Shown in pieces: positions 26,973-34,895 of a stretch of DNA of 41,228 nt (position 1 is the first letter of the stretch; each line of letters begins with the position of its first letter). The translations under genes were made by a program, and so were the position numbers. This DNA is from Chloroflexota bacterium (GTDB lineage: Bacteria; Chloroflexota; Ktedonobacteria; Ktedonobacterales; JADMIN01): contig JAKAIY010000014.1 in assembly GCA_021814145.1 (NCBI GenBank), forward strand, positions 1 through 41,228, given 5' to 3'. The notes beneath the pieces were generated by a model. It saw nothing but the letters and a program-made list of their open reading frames with translations. It made no database searches and was not told the origin of the DNA.

Positions 26973-28136
26973 ATGGATGAGCGCTATCGCTCGACCATCT
27001 CTCAGCATGACTGGTCATTACACCGCAAAGGAGCGATTGACCAGGAGCGCCACAAGCGCAAGATCCGCGAGGCGATCAAGAAACGCCTGCCCGAAGTCGT
27101 CAGCGAGGAGAGCATCATTCTCTCTGACGGCAAAAAAGTGTTTAAGGTGCCGATCCGCTCGCTCGAAGAGTACCGCTTCCGCTTTGACCCCAACCGGCAG
27201 CAGCACGCCGGCGAGGGCGATGGCGACAGTCAGGTCGGAGACGTGATCGCCGCCGACCCACGCCCCGGCAAGGGCCAGCGCGGCGAGGCTGGCGACGAGC
27301 CGGGCGTGGACTATTATGAGGCGGAGATCACACTCGACGAGCTGGCGGCGATGATCTTCGAAGACCTCGGCCTGCCCTTCCTCGAGGAGAAAAAACAGGC
27401 CGAGATGGAGGCCGAGAGCGTCCGCTTCACCGATGTCCGCAAGACCGGCCCGCTGGCGAACCTGGACAAGAAGCGCACCATCATGGAGAACCTCCGCCGC
27501 AACGCCATCAAGGGCGATCCGCACTTTGGCGGCATCAGGTCCGAGGACCTGCGCTTCAAGACCTGGGAGACAACCGTCCGCCACGAGTCTAACGCGGTCG
27601 TGATCGCCATGATGGACGTCAGCGGAAGCATGGGCGAGTTCGAGAAGTACATCGCCCGCAGCTTCTACTTCTGGATGGTCCGCTTCCTGCGCACCAAGTA
27701 CGCCAACGTCAAGATCGTCTTCATCAGCCACCACACCGAGGCCAAGGAGGTGACGGAAGAGGAGTTCTTCACGCATGGCGAGAGCGGCGGCACACAGGTT
27801 AGCTCAGCCTACGAGCTGGCGCTGAAGATCATCGAGGAGCGTTACCCGGCGGACGACTGGAACATCTATCCCTTCCACTTCTCCGACGGCGACAACCTTC
27901 CCTGGGACAATGAGCGCTGTGTGGAGCTGGTGCGCAACATGCTGGGGATGTGCAACATCTTCGGCTATGGCGAGATCCGCGAGGGGCATTACCGCTCGCC
28001 CAGCACGCTGATGTCCGCTTACAGCAAGATCCAGGACCGCAAGTTCATCTCGGTCACCATCTCGGACAAGACGGAGGTCTACCCCGCCCTGCGGAAGTTC
28101 TTCGCCACGCCCGAACAGGCCCCCGCGACGCCCTGA
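26973..28136 (+). CDS. yhbH: YhbH/YeaH family (DUF444) VWA protein
   Basis: 387 residues from ATG 26973, preceded by AAGGGGG. Second gene of the prkA operon (94 bases after prkA). N-terminal segment with DWSLHRKGAIDQERHKRKI, a low-complexity Gly/Asp linker (80-115), then a von Willebrand A domain with a complete metal site: MMDVSGSMG (Asp215, Ser217, Ser219), GGTQVSSAY for the Thr and FSDGDN for the Asp. Matches B. subtilis YhbH and E. coli YeaH in order and length. The family always accompanies PrkA and SpoVR and probably works with PrkA as a stress or sporulation complex; the biochemical role is not settled. Confidence 0.94.
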   Translation: MDERYRSTISQHDWSLHRKGAIDQERHKRKIREAIKKRLPEVVSEESIILSDGKKVFKVPIRSLEEYRFRFDPNRQQHAGEGDGDSQVGDVIAADPRPGKGQRGEAGDEPGVDYYEAEITLDELAAMIFEDLGLPFLEEKKQAEMEAESVRFTDVRKTGPLANLDKKRTIMENLRRNAIKGDPHFGGIRSEDLRFKTWETTVRHESNAVVIAMMDVSGSMGEFEKYIARSFYFWMVRFLRTKYANVKIVFISHHTEAKEVTEEEFFTHGESGGTQVSSAYELALKIIEERYPADDWNIYPFHFSDGDNLPWDNERCVELVRNMLGMCNIFGYGEIREGHYRSPSTLMSAYSKIQDRKFISVTISDKTEVYPALRKFFATPEQAPATP

Positions 28137-28162
28137 CGCGCCCCCGGAGGAGACTCGCTATC

Positions 28163-29644
28163 ATGTCCGATTCCACCACACCCGACAAGGCCTATCTCGC
28201 CCGGCTAGAGCGCGCCATGGACGAGATCTGGGGCATCGCGCGGCGCTTTGACCTGGACCCGTACCCGGTCAACTTCGAGCTGGTCCCCGCGACGATCATG
28301 TATGAGTTCGGCGCCTACGGACTGCCGGGCCGCTTCAGCCACTGGTCGCGCGGCAAGGCCTACTACCGCATGAAGACCGAGTATGACTATGGCCTGAGCA
28401 AGATCTACGAGCTGGTGGTCAACACCAACCCCTCGTACGCCTTCCTCATGGAGCAGAACGACGTCCTGCAGAACATGGTCGTCGTCGCGCACGTCCTCGG
28501 CCACACCGACTTCTTCAAGAACAACGTCTACTTCCACTCCACGCCGCCCAATATGATTGACAAGGTCAGCGTCAGCGCCGACCGCATCCGCAAGTACGAG
28601 TTCGACCACGGCGAGGAGGAGGTCGAGCGGTTCCTCGACGCCGTGCTATCAATCGAGGAGCACATTGACCCGCACATCACGCTGAAGCGGCCAGCCGGCG
28701 GCGGGGAAACGCAGGTAGCCGGGCGGCCAGGCGAAGAGCGCCAGCGCGCCAGCGAGTATGACGATCTCTGGAGCCTGAGCGAGCGCGAGAAGCGCCGCCA
28801 GGAGGAGGATGAGGAGCGCGAGCGCGCGCGCCACAAGCGCCGCCGCTTCCCCGCCGAGCCGGAGAAGGACCTGCTGAAGTTCCTCGCCGAGTATGCCCCC
28901 AACCTGCAGCCCTGGCAGCGCGACATCCTGCTCATTGTCCGCGAGGAGATGCTCTACTTCGTCCCGCAGATGCGCACCAAGGTGCTCAACGAGGGCTGGG
29001 CGTCTTACTGGCATTCGAAGATTATCCACGAAATGGACCTCACCGACGCCGAGTACACCGCGTTCGCCCAGATGCACTCAGGGGTGCTGGCTCCATCGCG
29101 CATGCGCGTCAACCCATACCACCTCGGCTACCATCTGCTGGCGGACATCGAGCGGCGCTGGGACAACCCGACCGAGGAGGAGCGCGAGCGCCTGGGCCGC
29201 CAGCCGGGCCAGGGCCGCGCCCAGATCTTCGCCGTCCGCGAGATGGAGAGCGACGCTTCGGCGCTGCGCAACTATCTGACGAAAGAGCTCGTCGAGCGGC
29301 TCGATCTCTACCTCTACCGCAAGGTCGAGGATGAATGGGTGATCGTCGAGAAGAACTGGGAGAAGGTGCGCGACGGTCTCGCGGCCAGCATGACGAACTA
29401 CGGCATCCCCTATATCGCCATCTGGGACGCCGACTACAAAGGCAACACCGAGCTGATGCTGCGCCATTACGCCGAAGAGGGGCAGGAGCTGGATATTCCC
29501 TACGCCGAGAAGACGCTCGAACACCTCTACCGCATCTGGTCGCGCCCGGTGCATATCGAGACCGTGCGGGAGGGCAAGCCGCTGCGCCTGAGCTACAACG
29601 GCGAGCGCCATCTGCGTGTCTCGCCGGATGACGACGATGACTGA
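28163..29644 (+). CDS. spoVR: SpoVR family protein
   Basis: 493 residues from ATG 28163, with GGAGGAG upstream and 26 bases after yhbH. Signature features: FDLDPYPVNFELVPATIMYE, GLPGRFSHWSRGKAY, NPSYAFLMEQND, and NEGWASYWHSKIIHEM with LAPSRMRVNPYHLGYHL; E-x-D-A-S-x-L-R-N-Y-L follows. SpoVR is needed for normal spore cortex in B. subtilis, and its homologue YcgB belongs to the E. coli stationary-phase regulon. The middle (about residues 210-240) is charged and low-complexity. The C-terminus is Asp-rich. Present as third member of the prkA-yhbH-spoVR module, the usual trio. Confidence 0.95.
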   Translation: MSDSTTPDKAYLARLERAMDEIWGIARRFDLDPYPVNFELVPATIMYEFGAYGLPGRFSHWSRGKAYYRMKTEYDYGLSKIYELVVNTNPSYAFLMEQNDVLQNMVVVAHVLGHTDFFKNNVYFHSTPPNMIDKVSVSADRIRKYEFDHGEEEVERFLDAVLSIEEHIDPHITLKRPAGGGETQVAGRPGEERQRASEYDDLWSLSEREKRRQEEDEERERARHKRRRFPAEPEKDLLKFLAEYAPNLQPWQRDILLIVREEMLYFVPQMRTKVLNEGWASYWHSKIIHEMDLTDAEYTAFAQMHSGVLAPSRMRVNPYHLGYHLLADIERRWDNPTEEERERLGRQPGQGRAQIFAVREMESDASALRNYLTKELVERLDLYLYRKVEDEWVIVEKNWEKVRDGLAASMTNYGIPYIAIWDADYKGNTELMLRHYAEEGQELDIPYAEKTLEHLYRIWSRPVHIETVREGKPLRLSYNGERHLRVSPDDDDD

Positions 29645-29692
29645 CGGGGAGAAGGCCGCGCTGGCAAGCGGCCAGTGAAGGAGGCGTGTATC

Positions 29693-30169
29693 ATGGGCCG
29701 GTTCGTGATCGGACTGATCGTGGGCGCGATGGGAGCCGCCGCGATCTACACCCTGAACCTGAACCAGTACACGCTGCTGGCGCCGCTCATGGGGATGGCC
29801 GGCGGCATGCTGGTTGGCGCGCTGCTGGGCTGGCGCAATCCGCGCCCTGGCGGCGCGCTGGTCTCCGGCCTGCTGATCGGCGGCCTGGCGGGGTTTCTGA
29901 TGGGCATTGGCCAGTTCATCGGCGTGTCGCGCATAGTCCACTTCGCGAACATCCCCGTCTGGATGCGCGACATCTCGCAATATAGCGCCCGGTATGGATG
30001 GCTGACCAGAGGGATGGGCGGGCTGCTGATTCTCCTCACGGCGGGCGTCGCGGGCGCGTTCGCCGGGCTGCTTTCCGCCTGGACCGGCCTCGGCCCGCAC
30101 GCCCGCCACCCCTCCCGCGCCGCCGCGCCCGCCGAGGGCGCCAGCCTGCTGCCAGAGACAGCCGAATAG
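29693..30169 (+). CDS. small integral membrane protein, possible fourth member of the prkA operon
   Basis: 158 residues from ATG 29693, with AAGGAGG upstream and 48 bases after spoVR, same strand. Four hydrophobic helices (about 3-22, 30-50, 59-80, 105-130), Gly/Ala-rich with small-residue packing; a short polar loop VHFANIPVWMRDISQYSARYG separates helices 3 and 4. The tail is basic then acidic, probably cytoplasmic. No family recognised. Close spacing and orientation suggest co-transcription with prkA-yhbH-spoVR, which is inference. It ends 54 bases before the convergent tRNA gene. Confidence 0.75.
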   Translation: MGRFVIGLIVGAMGAAAIYTLNLNQYTLLAPLMGMAGGMLVGALLGWRNPRPGGALVSGLLIGGLAGFLMGIGQFIGVSRIVHFANIPVWMRDISQYSARYGWLTRGMGGLLILLTAGVAGAFAGLLSAWTGLGPHARHPSRAAAPAEGASLLPETAE

Positions 30170-30223
30170 GTGTCGCCGCCCAAGCCGGAATCCACATCAT
30201 ACGCGGTAGCGCGCGACGAACGC

Positions 30224-30298
30224 TGGTGGCCCCACTGGGAATCGAACCCAGATGCCCGGTTTAGAAGACCGGTGCTCTATCCATTGAGCTATGGAGCC
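30224..30298 (-). tRNA. tRNA-Arg (anticodon UCU)
   Basis: Reading the minus strand: acceptor GGCTCCA pairs with TGGGGCC (one G-U), D-arm AGCTCAATGGATAGAGC, anticodon stem CCGGT/ACCGG around the loop CTTCTAA with anticodon TCT, T-arm with GGTTCGATTCC, discriminator A and an encoded CCA end. It reads AGA codons, which are rare in this GC-rich DNA. Confidence 0.97.
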
Positions 30299-30542
30299 GG
30301 GAAAGAGATGGGGAAGGCGCCACCATCATTGTAGGCACGCGACGAGACCGGGCGCAACAGCCCCCTGGACGTGACTTCACCGCGCGGGTATGCGGCGCGC
30401 GGCGATGGGATGGAGCGCCACGCGCGGCCATCCTCACGCATCCTCTGATGGGTATCAGCCGGGAATCTGGTTCCCGGATCATCCGGGATTTCGCGCCGCC
30501 GCAGGCCCTCCTCGCCACCGCTTCCGCTGGTAGACAGGCGCG
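30299..30542. other. intergenic region, nothing recognised
   Basis: About 240 bases between the 5' end of the tRNA gene and the truncated hydrolase gene. No supported frame, repeat or attachment-site copy was seen. Confidence 0.4.
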
Positions 30543-30740
30543 CTACGCGGGCATGCGCTCCCACATCTCGCCTTCCCTGAGCATGACCAGCGACGCCGCG
30601 TAAGGCGTTCGCTCCAGCGCGGCGGCGAAGACTGAGACTGGCCCGACGTAGTGGCTGAACGTCGTGTGATGAATGGGGATCACCGCGCCCAGGCGCGGAG
30701 GCGGCAGGTCCGGCGCGCCAGCCAGGCGACGCCCCGGCAT
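30543..30740 (-). pseudogene. C-terminal fragment of a metallo-beta-lactamase-fold hydrolase
   Basis: The minus-strand frame ends in GAVIPIHHTTFSHYVGPVSVF, AAALERTPYAASLVMLREGE and MWERMPA. This resembles the last 50 residues of UlaG-like metal-dependent hydrolases, where the metal-binding His lies in a VIPIHy-x-TF motif followed by a vL-x-GE strand. The N-terminal 150-200 residues are missing: the homology stops near 30700, just beside the stop codon of the adjacent membrane protein gene at 30744. The missing part was not found anywhere in the next 4 kb. A truncated, probably dead gene. Confidence 0.6.
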
Positions 30741-30743
30741 TGC

Positions 30744-32564
30744 TCAGCGCGCGGAGGTCGCGGCGGGTGTGGGGATAGGAACCGGCGTGATGACGCGCCA
30801 GAGGGGTGTCTGGATCAGGATGAGCGTGAGGACGCCCAGCAGCGCCAGCGCGAGGTAGATGCGCCAGGTCCGGCGGTAGTAGCGCTCGAAGTACGCGCTG
30901 GCCTGCGCGGCGGGCGCGCGGAGCTTGCGGCGCTCCTCCCCGGTCAGCTCACTCATCGCCTCCAGGGTCGAGTCCAGCGCCCCGCGCTCCAGGGTGTAGC
31001 GCTCATGGCGGGCGCGGAGCAGATACCACATGATAAAGGCGACATACACGGTGTAGAGCAGGGCGGCGAGGGTCGCGACGGCACGCGACGCGGTCGGCTC
31101 GATCAGGCCGGCGATGACGACCCCGGCGATCAGGCCGGCGGTCTTGAAGAGGTTGTCCACCACATCGCTGGTGAGATCGCTGACGGCTTTGCGCGTGGCG
31201 TCGGCGTAGCCGTTGATGGCATCCCGCGCGGCGTCGCGGAGCTGGAAGTAGCGCTCGGCGGCTCTGCGCAGGTAGAGCGCCAGATTGGCGCGCGCGGCGC
31301 CCAGGGCTGGCCCCGCCGCCGCGCGGACGCCATCCAGCGTGGCTTCCGCCGCGATGGGGAGCTCGCCGCCCAGCGCTTCGCGCGCGATCGCCAGCCGGTC
31401 GGGCGAGGCGTCGCGGTAGGCCCAGTCCGCCAGGGCGATCAGCGCGTCCGGCTCCTCGTCCTGGCCAGGGCCGGCGTCCGTCGCGGGCGGGACAGGCGCG
31501 GCGGATGGCGCGGCGAGGTCAAGCCGCAGGGTGGCGGGGCGCGTTCCAGCGAAGCGCAGCATGGCCACGCGGCCATCTGACGTGAGGTCACTGGCCAGAG
31601 CGCAGGCGGCGATGGCGACACGCAGGCCAGCCAGCCGCTCCGCGACCGCCTCCAGGCCGGGCATGCGGACCGTGACGCGCAGGTGGTCGGGCATGAAAGG
31701 CAGATCGAGGCCGCTCCACGCGCTCTCGTCATCGCGCAGCTTGCGCGCGCGCGCGACCCGCCGGGTGAAGCGCCGCCAGGCCTGCGGAGTGAGCGTGCGC
31801 CATTCGGTAGGGGCGGGGCCAGCCGCGCCAATCACCTCCAGCGCGACGCCAGCCAGGTAGCCAGTCCCCTCACAGAGGGCGACCAGCGCGCGCCGCTCGT
31901 CGCCGCCAGGGCCGCGCTCGCGCCAGAGCGACCCCGCGCGCGGCGCGAGCAGCCGCCACAGCGCGGCCTCAGCATAGAAGACCACGCAGGCTACCGGCGC
32001 CTCCGGCGCCACAGCCTTCGCCGCGCGCGCCGCCAGTAGCCGCTGGGCCTGGGCCAGCGCGGCGGTCTTGCCGATGCGCAGCCGCACATCCACTGAGACG
32101 CTATCGCCCTGGGTAGCCGCCACATCCTCCGCCGCCGCGCGGAAGTCCGCCAGCGCGCGCAGGGGATCGCGGCCCGCGCGCAGCTCAGCGGTGACTGGAT
32201 CAAGCGACGGGTCGAGGCCTGAGAGCGACAGGTCGAGCTCCAGGTCATCGCCAAAGAGCGCGAACGCCTGGCGCAGCGCCGCGTCTTCAACTCCAGCGAT
32301 CTCAGCGACCGTGCGGTTGATGTTGCCTTCCACCCGGTCGAAGACCTCAGCGGCGGCCAGCGCGTCCTGGCTGAAGCCGAAGGCCAGGCCAAGCGCGCGC
32401 GCCATCTCGCCCATCCCGCGCAGCGCCGCCAGCGCCGCCTCCTCCGGCGTTTCCGCGACCCCGGCTGGCGCGGGCCGTTCCGCTGGCGCGGGCGGCGCTT
32501 CATGAGCGTCAGGCTGGGCGAGTGGGCGTCTCGCCGGACGCTGGGGCTGCCGTGCGCCGCTCAC
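30744..32564 (-). CDS. three-helix membrane protein coupled to an NA37 protein
   Basis: 606 residues starting at GTG 32564, overlapping the stop of the upstream NA37 gene by four bases (GTGA), so the two are translationally coupled. Layout: disordered Pro/Arg/Ala N-terminus (1-40); large soluble alpha/beta region 45-350 (FDRVEGNINRTVAEIAGVED, LRIGKTAALAQAQRLL); Pro linker 350-370; helical segment 375-470; transmembrane helices about 475-493, 497-516 and 567-585; C-terminal tail outside or in the envelope. No enzymatic motif was recognised: IGKTAAL at 164-170 resembles a fragment of a P-loop but lacks the leading glycines. The partner is a predicted nucleoid-binding protein, so the pair may link DNA state to the membrane. 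Family unknown. Confidence 0.8.
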   Translation of the reverse strand: MSGARQPQRPARRPLAQPDAHEAPPAPAERPAPAGVAETPEEAALAALRGMGEMARALGLAFGFSQDALAAAEVFDRVEGNINRTVAEIAGVEDAALRQAFALFGDDLELDLSLSGLDPSLDPVTAELRAGRDPLRALADFRAAAEDVAATQGDSVSVDVRLRIGKTAALAQAQRLLAARAAKAVAPEAPVACVVFYAEAALWRLLAPRAGSLWRERGPGGDERRALVALCEGTGYLAGVALEVIGAAGPAPTEWRTLTPQAWRRFTRRVARARKLRDDESAWSGLDLPFMPDHLRVTVRMPGLEAVAERLAGLRVAIAACALASDLTSDGRVAMLRFAGTRPATLRLDLAAPSAAPVPPATDAGPGQDEEPDALIALADWAYRDASPDRLAIAREALGGELPIAAEATLDGVRAAAGPALGAARANLALYLRRAAERYFQLRDAARDAINGYADATRKAVSDLTSDVVDNLFKTAGLIAGVVIAGLIEPTASRAVATLAALLYTVYVAFIMWYLLRARHERYTLERGALDSTLEAMSELTGEERRKLRAPAAQASAYFERYYRRTWRIYLALALLGVLTLILIQTPLWRVITPVPIPTPAATSAR

Positions 32565-33757
32565 TCGTTCACCTCACGGAAGATGAGCGACGAGAGGGTC
32601 AGCCGCGTCTTGCCCTCGGCGTCGCGCTCATCCATGACCTGGACGAGCGCGTCGAAGTGAGCCACGCTGACGCTCAGCCGCGCGCCGCCATCCAGCTCGA
32701 TGGTCACTTTGTCCAGATACTTTTTCGCGGCGGCGCGATCAACGGGGAAGAAGGGATGGTCGCTCATCGTCCCATCCATGCCATCCTGGTCGAAGAGCGC
32801 GCTGGTCAGCCGCGCTACCAAGCTCTCCGCCTCGACGGGTCTGCCGGGCAAGGCGCGCCCAGCGAACGTGCGCAAGTCCACGCGCTCGCCCGCCAGCGCC
32901 TCGCGCCGGGCGGCGTAGAAGTCCCGCAGCTCGCGCGGAGTGAACGCGCTGGCATGGCCCTGGAGCCAGGCGCCCGTCTCGGAGAGGAACAGGCGGGTCT
33001 GCCGCCGGGCCGAGGCGGCCAGCGTCGCGGCGAGAAAGTCGCGGTAGAAGAACGCGGCCACGCCATCCGATTTGGGGCCAGCCTGGTTGTCGAGCAGGCG
33101 TATGGTGAACTGGCGCGCGCCATCGTGAGCGGAGCCGCTAGCGGAGATGAGGGCGCATTTCTGCAGGCTCCGGGCCTCAGGCAGGAGGTTCGTAGCGTGC
33201 TCAATCGTGACATGGACACGCCCGCTCATCCGCCGGAAGGCGCGCGCCAGCCGCTGCTGGTCGGGGTCCATCTTGAGCAGCGCGACGTGGCGCTCGTCGC
33301 TGGCGCCGGTGACGTAGGCGATGACGACGAAATCGCCGGGAACGATCTGGCCGGCGCGTCGCTTCATGAAATCGTAGAGGCGCTGGGCCAGCGCGCGTGA
33401 AGCGGCGACAAAGCGCGCGGAATCACCGAGCAGCTCCAGGAGGCGCTCTGGTATCTCGCCATCATCCTCGCGGATGCGCGCGCGCCAGTCGGCCCGCTCG
33501 CTGGCGGAGAGGACGTGGCTGGTGAAGAAGCGCTCGCTATCCGCGTCCAGAATCACCTCATCATCCACCAGCTCGCAGCGGCCCGCGCGATGGTCCAGAT
33601 GGTGGAGGATAAGCCGTTCGATGCGAATCGCGGGCGCGGCGCCCTGTCCGTCTCGCGGGCTAGCTGGCGCGCTTCCGTTCTGTTCCGCGCCCCGTATCAC
33701 CACGCTCTGCGCCACGCTTGCGCCGGACTGGCGCTCACTGATCCGCCCTCGCGTCAT
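32561..33757 (-). CDS. NA37 / YejK-type nucleoid-associated protein
   Basis: 398 residues from ATG 33757, preceded by GGGAGAA. After a 40-residue disordered N-terminus, RIERLILHHLDHRAG (45-59) matches the start of the 37-kDa nucleoid-associated family (PF04245; E. coli YejK/NdpA). Further features are LDADSERFFTSHV, GDFVVIAYVTGASDERHVALLKMD (141-164) and, near the C-terminus, FFPVDRAAAKKY (336-347), where E. coli YejK has FPVDR followed by a helix. The family binds nucleoid DNA; its molecular role is poorly known. The next gene starts within its stop codon. Chromosomal YejK homologues usually stand alone, so the tight pairing with a membrane protein is uncommon and suggests a dedicated module. 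Confidence 0.8.
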   Translation of the reverse strand: MTRGRISERQSGASVAQSVVIRGAEQNGSAPASPRDGQGAAPAIRIERLILHHLDHRAGRCELVDDEVILDADSERFFTSHVLSASERADWRARIREDDGEIPERLLELLGDSARFVAASRALAQRLYDFMKRRAGQIVPGDFVVIAYVTGASDERHVALLKMDPDQQRLARAFRRMSGRVHVTIEHATNLLPEARSLQKCALISASGSAHDGARQFTIRLLDNQAGPKSDGVAAFFYRDFLAATLAASARRQTRLFLSETGAWLQGHASAFTPRELRDFYAARREALAGERVDLRTFAGRALPGRPVEAESLVARLTSALFDQDGMDGTMSDHPFFPVDRAAAKKYLDKVTIELDGGARLSVSVAHFDALVQVMDERDAEGKTRLTLSSLIFREVNE

Positions 33758-34148
33758 GCTCCATTCTCCCTTGCTCTCCCGGATGGCTCACCCTGAATGC
33801 TATTCCTTTTCAGTGTACAGCAAGCGGAAGGAGGGGAAAAGCGGCGCCGCCAACCGGGGCAGGCGTGGCGCCAGCCGCCACCTGGCCGGCCAGCGCCACG
33901 TGGGCGCGGAGAAGCTCATATATGCATTCTCGCTATCTGCCAACAACACGCTCAGGCGCGCCGCCATCGCTACTCATAATGACGCACATCTTGTCATCCA
34001 ATTTGCCCGCAGGCGTTTTTCAACACTTTTGTACACTTATACAGATCGTGGAAAAAAGCGCGCGTGTCGCATTCCCAATGCTGAGGCGCCGGTGGGTCAC
34101 AAGCTGGAGCCGCTGGCGGACATGCGCGAGACAATCAGGAGGACCGCT
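33758..34148. other. divergent intergenic region
   Basis: About 390 bases between the NA37 gene (minus) and a small plus-strand gene. A more AT-rich stretch at 33985-34050 includes a TATACA box (34038-34043) preceded by T-rich sequence, a possible promoter for the small gene; no -35 element is convincing. No N-terminal part of the truncated hydrolase was found here. Confidence 0.35.
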
Positions 34149-34451
34149 ATGCGACCCACCGCGAAAACCTGGCCGGGATGGATGGAAACCCTGCGTGATG
34201 ACGGCGCGACATACCGTCTCACCTGGGATGAGTGGCGCTCCCATCTGCGCGGGACCCTTGAGCGTGGCGCGGCGCGCGGTGGCGCCCCACCGCCTGGGCG
34301 GCGCGAGATCGCCGCGCGCGCCTTCCTGCTGTGGTTCGACGACGCCTCCAGCGACCGCCGTGACCCGCCATTTGACGACCGCGAGCAGGCTGTGCGCCGT
34401 TTCATGCGCGACTTTGAACACGTCGCCACTACCCTTGACCAGTTCAGCTGA
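34149..34451 (+). CDS. small hypothetical protein
   Basis: 100 residues from ATG 34149, with AGGAGG six bases upstream, an ideal ribosome binding site. Composition is that of a soluble protein with aromatic residues well spread (WPGWMETLRDDGATYRLTWD; AARAFLLWFDDASSD; FMRDFEHVATTLDQF), mostly helical by appearance. No signal peptide or membrane segment. A GC-rich 10-bp hairpin follows 11 bases after the stop, consistent with a single-gene transcript. No family recognised. Divergent from the NA37 pair, so it may or may not belong to it. Confidence 0.65.
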   Translation: MRPTAKTWPGWMETLRDDGATYRLTWDEWRSHLRGTLERGAARGGAPPPGRREIAARAFLLWFDDASSDRRDPPFDDREQAVRRFMRDFEHVATTLDQFS

Positions 34452-34462
34452 GCGGAGCTGGC

Positions 34463-34487
34463 GCGGCTGCGCCTGCTGCGCAGCCGC
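34463..34487 (+). terminator. 10-bp perfect hairpin without U-tract
   Basis: GCGGCTGCGC (34463-34472) and GCGCAGCCGC (34478-34487) pair perfectly around CTGCT, directly after the stop codon at 34451. No T-run follows. Same style as the hairpin at 17205-17244. Confidence 0.5.
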
Positions 34488-34895
34488 CACCGCGCGAACT
34501 GGAGCGCGGAGTGACCCATTTCCCCAGCTCTCAAGCGGCCAGGAGATCCTAGCCGCGCCGGACGCCCGCGTTCAGGATCGTCTCCTGGCGCGGGTGTTCA
34601 CATAGAGGCGAGAGCGCGCGTTTCCCGCTTGCGCTAGGCGCATGGATCGCTGGCGCGCCCTCATTGGGCTGGAACGCGCGCCGCTCGCTCCCCGATTGGC
34701 GCCAGCCGTGCGGCATGTGCGATGGTGGTGGGAGAGGCGCCGGTGGATGGGCGCCCGTGATGCGCGTCCGCCAGCGAAGGCTTCCGGCTTGCGTCATCAT
34801 CCCTCGATTGATTCGCGGCCGCCACCCCTCGCTCGCATACCAGAAGCGCGCTGGCGCGCTGGGTATACCATCTGATATGGAAGGGTTGCGCGCCT
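34488..34895. other. intergenic region, nothing recognised
   Basis: About 400 bases with no supported gene. The last 40 bases contain a TATACC box (about 34863-34868) and the weak ribosome binding site GGAAGGG of the next gene. Confidence 0.35.

Noticed and set aside
30224-30298. tRNA-Arg as attachment site for the NA37 module
   Set aside because: Integrases normally use the 3' end of the tRNA, which faces the other side (30224). No integrase gene or second copy of the tRNA 3' end was found near 33.8-34.9 kb.
30651-33400. Long plus-strand frames opposite the membrane protein and NA37 genes
   Set aside because: Same shadow effect. The minus-strand products show transmembrane helices and NA37 motifs and are joined by a GTGA overlap.
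30744-33757. Assignment of the NA37/membrane pair as the known Kiwa system
   Set aside because: Only the layout is similar. The membrane protein is much larger than KwaA, with a soluble N-terminal part, and I see no KwaB-specific signature.
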